Shown: piece by piece, positions 57,664-64,000 of the stretch | How the letters are laid out: every line of letters begins with the position of its first letter | How positions within the stretch are numbered: the stretch's first letter is position 1 | NCBI GenBank assembly: GCA_028274465.1 | Contig: CM051457.1 | Location: 110,421,982-110,485,981, forward strand | Length of the DNA: 64,000 bases | Direction: 5' to 3' | Source: Plantago ovata | Taxonomy: Eukaryota; Streptophyta; Magnoliopsida; Lamiales; Plantaginaceae | Position numbers and translations under genes: made by a program | Notes under the pieces: generated by a model | Databases searched by the model: none | What the model was told of the DNA's origin: nothing | The model's input: the letters and a program-made list of their open reading frames with translations, nothing else

Positions 57664-57735
57664 GCTCGTCTGTCGAAAGTTACAGTGGCTCCTCTGTCGA
57701 AAGCTATAGTGGCTCCTCTGTCGAAAGCTATAGTG
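57664..57735. repeat. Three 24-bp tandem repeats next to the LTR
   Basis: GCTCCTCTGTCGAAAGCTATAGTG three times; units 2 and 3 are identical and unit 1 has three or so changes. Tandem repeats in the 3' untranslated part are common in Tat elements. Confidence 0.9.
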
Positions 57736-58321
57736 GTTTTTCGACCAAGGTTTTGGCGGGATCGCGCTGATTTCCGAATTTTGAACGTGGGGGGCAGAAC
57801 CGGTATTTCGCGTGTTTTTAGTGGGGGCGCCGGTTCGTTTTCTTTCCACGTGTCACACCCCTATCCATTCGTGTGGGGCCAAATCGCGTCGGTTTTCGCG
57901 TTAATGATGGGGGCAGTTAATGGAGGCTTAGTAAAATCGATTTTTGCCTTTCTCTTTTCCCATTTCTCATTTCTTGCTTCCTGTTCTTCTTGTTCTCTCT
58001 GCTTACCGCGCCATCGCCGTTTCCTGTTTTCGCTTGAGGTTCAGACTACCGGTTTTTCCCCGTTGCACCGTTCATCTTCCTTCAACTTCCAGGTATGCTT
58101 GTTTTTCTTTACTTACTTTCGTGTTCTTTGCATGTTTGTTTATAGTTTCCCGGTCGCCGGTTTTACTCCGGCGGCGACGGTGCGGTCACACCTCTGTTTT
58201 TCTCTTTGCGTCTTCTTTCTCCTTCTTTTTCTTTTTCTTTTTTCTTTTTCTAGTTTGCATTTAGTGTTGGTTCCGGGTTGGGGTTTCTTCTGATTGTTTC
58301 CTCCATGTAGCACTTTGGGAG

Positions 58322-60954
58322 ATGTCGAAACGAATCGATGACCAACCCGGTGTCGGTGGTCCTTCGAGAACCACTAGATCAAACTCATATAGCGTAGATA
58401 GGCCCTCTATAGGGAGAGATACTGAACCCCTTGGCCCCGCTGATTCGAACCCCTTTTTAAATTCGAACCAGGTTTTTCGAGGCCGTAGGTCGATCTCTTC
58501 CCTTTTTCAAGCCAAGATGGTTCGTGCTCGCATCCGAACTCCTAGCAGTAGTGAGCATACTGAATCGGCCGATTTAGGTGGTCCCTCGAACGCTCGGGGG
58601 GCAACTAACTCGAAAGTGTCGGGTGCTCCCGCTCCTTTGGTGGGGTCTCAGCTCCCCGTTGTTCCAACTGAAATGAATGCCGACCAGAGGCTTACGAATG
58701 AGAGTAGTACTGTTCGAGCAAGAGAGGCCGAGGCCTTGTTCGACCGGTACGGTATTCCCGACGATTACGAGATCATCATCCCAGGTTCCGATGACAGAAT
58801 GTACAACCCTCCGGAGGATTGTTTGTGCCTTAACTTTCTCCACTTCGAGTATGGGTTTCGGCTGCCGGTCTCACCAGACGTTGCTATAGTCCTCCGTCTT
58901 CTTGGCTTGTGCCCCACTCAGCTCCTACCGAATGCAATGGGTTGTCTTATCGGTTTCGGGGTGTGGGTCCAGTCTATTGGCCGTAAATTCACAGCATCAA
59001 TTTTTCTTCATTTTTCAAAATTGTTGAGTCTTCCGATGGTGGTGGTTTTTATTACTTCTCTCTCATAAAAGGGTTTGAGATACTTGGTCGCTTCCAATCA
59101 TCTCATGGGGCGGGTTATAAGCGTCGGTACGTGTATGTGCGGCTTCCAGCGAGCGAGGATGGAACTCCCGGGGTGGTTCCGACCCCCAGATTGTGGCGTC
59201 GGGGTCGAAACGTCCCCGAGATTAAGGAGGCTGATAGGGCGAAGTGGCCCAATCAGTACAAATTAGTGTCTCCCGAGGATCGGATCAACCCTTACTGTCT
59301 CTTGGTTGAGCCGATCTTATTCCTTGCGGGGGTTTCTTCGGGCTCCGAGCCAGAGATGAGGGGGATCCGAGACTTGGGTACGTAGATAACTTCTTTCCTT
59401 TTTGTTTGCCAAGTTTAATTTTTCTTTCGAGCTTGTCATTTCGAGCCGTACCATTTAACTTGTGCGTCTTCTTTCGCAGGCTATTGGATCAGGATGTCTC
59501 AACGTTTCCTCGAACGCCGAGCCCTGCATCTTGAACTCAAGAAATCTCAAGTTAGTAAGTATACCGAGGCCCAACCTGTGAACGCGGCCGAGGTGATTCC
59601 AGCGGGGTTCGCCCCTGATATTGAGCCTCCGACCGGAGGTGTTGGCTCCGTTGCTCCGACCGCCGGGACTGGGACGGCAGGTTCGGTCGAGAGAGTTGAA
59701 GAATCTGGGGGTCCGGTGATAACGACGCTCCCGAGCGGTGGGTCGAAGCGTGTTCCGGACATGGCGCAGCAGTCCGCCTCCGACAATAGGGGGAAGAGGC
59801 AGAGAACCGAGGTTGTCGAGATCCCTGAATCTCCACCGAGGTCTGCTCACCTACGGGTGCCTCCCGCCGCGGAGCTTGGGCAGGCTCGACAAGGGGGCCG
59901 GGAGGTTTCTTTCCTCAATGGGGATGCTGGTACTGCTCTCGGGTGGCGGGAGATGATGGCCTCGAGGGCCGATCAGGCTGAGTTGGATCGACTTTCCGAT
60001 CCCGAGATCCGGGCCAAAGAGGCCCTTCTGCAGCTACAGGTAAAACTCTTCGTTGCTGTGGGACAAGTTTTTCTTCTAAGTTTTTATCGCTTGTGTGTTG
60101 ATCCTCTCTTTTTTTTTTTTTTTTTTTTTAATTTTCCGTAGCTGATAACCGTCTCGAAGAACATTTCGAGTCGGTTGGACCGAAAGAAGAACTTGGCTGT
60201 AGACTTCGAGGCCAAGATCGAAGAGGAGAGAAGGGGGCGTGCGAGGTCAGAAACCGCATTGAGGAGAGCATCGGAGGAGGTTGCCAAGTTGTCGAAGCAG
60301 GTTGGTGAGCTGCAAGACCAGAACGGGAGAGCTCAGCTGGATCTGGCCTCCGCAGAGGAGAAGAATGCATCGCTCGAGGCGAAGTTGGCTCAACTGAGCA
60401 AGGAGCGGAATGGCTTCGAGGCAGCGCTGAGGCGGACCCGCGAAGAGGTGGTTCGATCTGGCAAGTTTTCGAGGGTGAACGCCGTGGAGGACTTCCTCAA
60501 GTCCCAGTCCTATCAATACTTGCTTTCTAAGAAGGACGCAGGCAAGATGGTGGAGACTCGGGACAAAGTCGTGGGTCAACTGCGTAAAAGGGGGAAGCTA
60601 ACTGATGATTTCGACGCTGGGGTTGACCTGGACCTTACCAAGGATGCGAACTTCGAGGAACCGCCCAATGAGGACGAGGGAGACGCTGACGCCTACTTTG
60701 CGGCTTTGGCAAGTGAGGAGTTCTTTCCTGTGGCCCACCCGGAGGAAGCCGAGACATCCGCTCCTCCGATGCCATCTTTCGTCGGCTCCCTGTGTGAAGT
60801 GGGGAACGATTGCCTCCTGTCGGCCGGTATCGACGTAAAAAGCTTCTCGCACCGCAATCTCTCTTCCGTGATTCGGTCCGTCGACAATTTCTTCGCCTCG
60901 AAGGAGAATGTGGATGATACCGCTAACAGTGGGGATCCCGCCCATCCTCGGTGA
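58322..60954 (+). CDS. Antisense ORF of Tat element: putative gypsy-type transposon protein, three exons
   Basis: Exons 58322-59377, 59480-60039 and 60142-60954 (GT-AG, phases consistent). With one base-loss frameshift at about 59025 accounted for, this gives about 809 residues. The start is MSKRIDDQPGVGG. The central part has EALFDRYGIPDDYEI ... LCLNFLHFEYGFRLPVSP ... RLLGLCPTQLLPN, characteristic of the plant domain called putative gypsy-type transposon (Transposase_28). The last exon is a long charged coiled coil (AKIEEERRGRARSE...; EEVAKLSKQVGELQDQN). The function of this domain is not known. It runs opposite to gag-pol. Confidence 0.8.
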
Positions 60955-61909
60955 CAATTTTATGGCCCAGTAATGTGATGACTCCGATGTGAAGGCCCGG
61001 TATGCTGGGTAGCTTTGTGTAGTTTTTCTGACTGAATTCTGGATAATTTATTTTATTTTATTCATCCTCGGTATGCCGAGTGGGCCTTGTATATTTTTGG
61101 ACAAGTACTTGTTTTGCTTCGATCGAGGGGATTCCTTCGAGGGTCATATTTTGTTTTTGTTGACCTGCTGGAATCCTCCGTCGTTTAACTCTCCTTTCGA
61201 ACAAGAGTCTCGAATGTGTTTACTTTGATCATGAAACTTGAATGTTACTGCTTTATGAATGTGTGTTTCGAATGGTGGCTTTCCTCTCTTGCTTTTTCGT
61301 ACTTGTAATTTGAATGGTTGTTTTTGTCGGAAGTACGATCCGTCGACCGTCTATGACTTAGCAACATTCTTATCTCGAAGTTCTGATACTTCGAGGTGAG
61401 TTTTGTTGGTCGATGCATGGTATTTCCGTCGAAATATCATTGCATCGATCTTGGAAACCCTTCATTCCGTATTTTGGCGGAGTTTTGGTTCGAAGGGTGC
61501 GAATAATCGTTGGACAAAGTACAAGTACCCGTCGGTCAGTAACTGTTGAAGCGTTATTCTCGTTTCGTAACTCTTTAAGTTACGAGCTTAGAAGGGGTCT
61601 GTGAGAAGGCACCGTTTCCGTCGAAATGGTGTCTTTCGTTAGACTTGCTTCTTTTTGGTGGGGCTACGAATGTGTTGTCGTATTTAGTGTTTATGAACAT
61701 AGTCTTTCATTGAAATTTCTTCGATGATGGTGTCCGTCGACAGTGACGACCCTTTGGTGGGGGTGGTTTATCGGACGGATTTCGAGGGAAATTTTCAAAA
61801 TACATTGGTCCTCTATCAGTGACGACCCTCGAGGGGGTGGTTTGCTAAGAGGTTAGAAGACGTAAACAAAAGTTCCAACCGCAAAGAGGGTTGGGCTTGT
61901 TGGACTTGT
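60955..61909. other. Spacer between antisense ORF and integrase end
   Basis: No ORF with a domain. A repeated GTGACGACCCT ... GGTGG block occurs at about 61741 and 61818. The ends of two convergent transcription units meet here. Confidence 0.5.
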
Positions 61910-62640
61910 TCATGTGTAATACTTCCTCAAATTCTTGATGTTCCATGGCCTTGCGACAGGGTTCTTCTGTAGGTCTTCGAGCCGGTAGCTTCCGTTTGAA
62001 AGGGCTTCGGTGACTCGGTACGGGCCCTTCCATGGTTCCTCGAATTTTCCCACATTTTCGAGGATGCTGGCTTTTCTAAACACTAGATCTCCGACGTTGA
62101 GGTCTCTTCCCACGAGATTTTTGTTGTATGCCTTGGTCATCAGAGCTTGGTACCTTAGTATCCTTCCTCTGGCTTTCTCTCTCTTAGCGTCGAGCATATC
62201 GAGTTCAAAAGCTCGGACCTTCTGGTTTTCTTCTGGATCGTAGGCTTCGATTCGAAGGCTTTCAACGGCTATCTCACACGGGATCACTGCCTCAGACCCA
62301 TACACCATGCAAAATGGGGTTTCTTGCGTTGCGGTCCTCTGCGTAGTTCGATAAGCCCACAGGACTCCGTGTAACTCGTCTGCCCAATCGGCTTTCGACG
62401 AACCTAATCGCTTTTCGAGGTTCTCAACAATTGTCCGGTTGGTAACCTCGGTTTGTCCATTCGCTTGGGGGTGGCCTACGGAAGTGAAGCTCTGCTTGAT
62501 GCCTAGCTCGATGCACCAAGCCTTTATCTTCTTCCCCGTGAATTGGGTGCCGTTATCGGACACGATGTTTCTGGGGAGGCCGAAACGGCAAATGATGTTG
62601 CGCCAGATAACATTGCATTTTTGGGGGACCCTCCAAGTTT
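61910..62640 (-). pseudogene. Integrase C-terminal half of the Tat-type element
   Basis: The minus-strand frame from about 62640 reads WRNIICRFGLPRN then SDNGTQFTGKK, holding the second catalytic Asp, and GQTEVTNR, the catalytic Glu. A C-terminal region with LVFRKASILENVGK and GPYRVTEAL (chromodomain-less Tat type) follows and ends at a stop at 61910. The zinc domain and the first Asp are missing because of the internal deletion, so it is not functional. Confidence 0.85.
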
Positions 62641-62779
62641 TCTGGTTCGGGTGTCTTGTCCGATGACTGTCCCGTGCTTTTCGATCCTTGTGCCTTAGTA
62701 GAGGTGCAATAGCACTCCCACGCTTCTTTTGGGTCTCCTTTGACTTCTCCTACCCCATCCTTGGTGGGGAACTTCATCT

Positions 62780-64000
62780 TCAGATGGTAAGTCGACACAA
62801 CAGCTTGGAATTGGTTGATCCCGGGTCTACAACCACATATTGGCAGTGGTGAGTTGCTTTCGCGGGCTTTGACCCGAGCGAAGTTAGTATCCAAATAGTT
62901 CCGATGGGCTTGACTACCGCTCCACCGAATCCCGATAGGTTGGTCGAGATGTCGGAGAAACCGGTTCCTTGGATCCCCATTTTCTTGAGTGTGGATACAG
63001 TGATAACATTTACGGAGCTTCCCGTGTCGACCAGGACTTTGCTGACCCCAAAGCCCGAAATTACCATCGAAATAACCAACGGGAAATTGGGCCCTTGACT
63101 CCGTGTGACTCGAGGGTCGGGGGCGTCAGATTGGTCGAAGCAGAGGGGAATATTTTGGACTTCGAGACACCCTACGTTGAACGCAGGAGTCCCTTCTGCA
63201 TAGGAGTTACGCATCCTTCGAGCCGTTCTGTCTCTTTCTCTCCTGGAGTCACCTCCGGTGGGACCGCCTGCGATGTATTTGATTTCTCCGTGGACGGGGT
63301 CATTTTCGAGGTCATCCTCGGACATCGTTCTTCTGGATTCCTGGAAAACCGCCGACTGCTGTGGCAGTGGGGGTCTTGAGGGGATCGGGGCCTCCTTTGT
63401 CGCCTGTCCAGCGGATCGGACAGTCAAAGAGCCGTTCGAGTCTCGGCACTCCACTAAGTACCCTTCCTCGACTCCTCGCTCTAGCTCCAACATCAGTTCT
63501 ATGCAACGGTCTGTATCATGTCCTTTTTGTTTGTGGAAATCACAATACTCCCTCGAGCTGCGGGTTGTATTGGTCTCTTTGTGTTTCCGAGGCCATCGAA
63601 TACCCGGCAAGCTTTCGATGATGGAATAGACTTGGCGTTGCGGGTACCTAATGACTCCTGGATTCTTCCTTGGGGGCCGACGTTCCGGGAAATTCCTTTC
63701 CTTTCCCGTGTTCTTCATCGGATCCGCCCGTTCCTTCTTGGGGGATTTCTCCCTTCGACTCGTACGGGGTAGGTCGAAGGCTAATCTTGCTTCCTTGATC
63801 ATCCTGTCCTCTTCGATATACTTGTTCACGATGTTGGACAGCTCCTCTGGTGTTTCTGGCTTTTCTCTCGAAACTTCGGACGCGAGTCCTCGATTCCGAG
63901 TGTTGGTGTAGAGCGTTTGTCTTCGAAAGTGCATGGGGTGGTCATCAACTTGCAAAGCTACAGCGTTGAAGCGCTGCCACCACCTCCTGAGAGGTTCGTC
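62780..64000 (-). CDS. Gag and protease of the Tat-type element (partial)
   Basis: Open from the window edge, starting within DEPLRRWWQRFNAVAL (gag core). A short zinc-knuckle-like CDFHKQKGHDTDRC lies in the middle. The protease active site is VLVDTGSSVNV. The frame shifts near 62850: the continuation AVVSTYHLKMKFPTKDGVGE is in another frame and runs to the deletion junction near 62630. The true start is outside the window. Confidence 0.85.
   Translation of the reverse strand, partial: DEPLRRWWQRFNAVALQVDDHPMHFRRQTLYTNTRNRGLASEVSREKPETPEELSNIVNKYIEEDRMIKEARLAFDLPRTSRREKSPKKERADPMKNTGKERNFPERRPPRKNPGVIRYPQRQVYSIIESLPGIRWPRKHKETNTTRSSREYCDFHKQKGHDTDRCIELMLELERGVEEGYLVECRDSNGSLTVRSAGQATKEAPIPSRPPLPQQSAVFQESRRTMSEDDLENDPVHGEIKYIAGGPTGGDSRRERDRTARRMRNSYAEGTPAFNVGCLEVQNIPLCFDQSDAPDPRVTRSQGPNFPLVISMVISGFGVSKVLVDTGSSVNVITVSTLKKMGIQGTGFSDISTNLSGFGGAVVKPIGTIWILTSLGSKPAKATHHCQYVVVDPGSTNSKLLCRLTI

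Larger units (their letters stand above)
57146..64000 (-). mobile_element. Tat-lineage Ty3-gypsy retrotransposon, deletion derivative, 3' side
   Basis: Read on the minus strand: gag and protease (64000-62780), integrase C-terminal half (62640-61910), a spacer holding an oppositely oriented spliced ORF (60954-58322), short tandem repeats, a purine tract and the 3' LTR (57632-57146). RT, RNase H and the N-terminal half of integrase are missing, so it cannot move alone. An extra antisense ORF between pol and the 3' LTR is known from Tat-lineage elements such as Grande and Retand. The 5' end lies beyond the window. Confidence 0.88.

Noticed and set aside
57943-58293. Hydrophobic Phe/Ser-rich ORFs before the antisense gene
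   Set aside because: Translation of CT-rich leader sequence; better explained as the 5' UTR of the antisense ORF.

Overview
The window is AT-rich nuclear DNA from a flowering plant, most likely a eudicot. It has intron-containing plant gene families (a BAHD acyltransferase, a PHD-finger protein, an S1/SPH secreted protein) and plant-type transposons: Cassandra TRIM, Ty1-copia, Tat-lineage Ty3-gypsy, CACTA, PIF/Harbinger, Mutator-like, hAT and pogo/Emigrant-like. There is no bacterial or organellar gene structure. I cannot name the species; an asterid is a guess only.

Host genes are sparse. (1) A probable terminal exon of an unidentified gene lies at the left edge. (2) A three-exon BAHD acyltransferase (1463-3356) looks intact, with HKIVD and DFGWG motifs. 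(3) A two-exon small PHD-finger gene (37734-38849) has a perfect 16-bp-arm hairpin in its intron. (4) An S1/SPH pseudogene (55725-56149, minus) is broken by one frameshift and sits beside a roughly 1-kb degenerate tandem array.

The rest is mostly layered transposons, many bounded to the base by matching target-site duplications (TSDs). 5.6-13.4 kb: CACTA element (TSD ATA) enclosing the 5' part of a truncated copia retrotransposon. 14.2-15.0 kb: pogo/Emigrant-like element. 15.7 kb: SINE. 16.3-18.6 kb: decayed LINE. 18.9-19.6 and 36.3-37.1 kb: two Mutator-like elements of one family with perfect 9-bp TSDs. 20.1-20.7 kb and 47.7-48.3 kb: two hAT-like elements. 21.0-22.4 kb: small CACTA (TSD TGT) inside a roughly 306-bp tandem repeat. 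23.2-28.8 kb: nearly intact copia with 462-bp LTRs that differ at 6 sites. 29.4-32.9 kb and 42.8-46.7 kb: two PIF/Harbinger copies of one family, the first with a complete DDE triad. 46.7-48.4 kb: LINE remnant, a Cassandra solo LTR carrying 5S rRNA-like sequence (TSD CGTAG), and two SINEs. 50.0-51.1 kb: two antisense LINE 3' remnants. 57.1-64.0 kb: the 3' side of a minus-strand Tat-lineage gypsy element that has lost RT/RNase H and carries a spliced antisense ORF.

I see no operon-like or defence-like gene system. The most informative structures are the nested-insertion architecture, the subterminal hairpins shared by the Harbinger copies, the CACTA-copia composite and the spliced antisense ORF of the Tat element.
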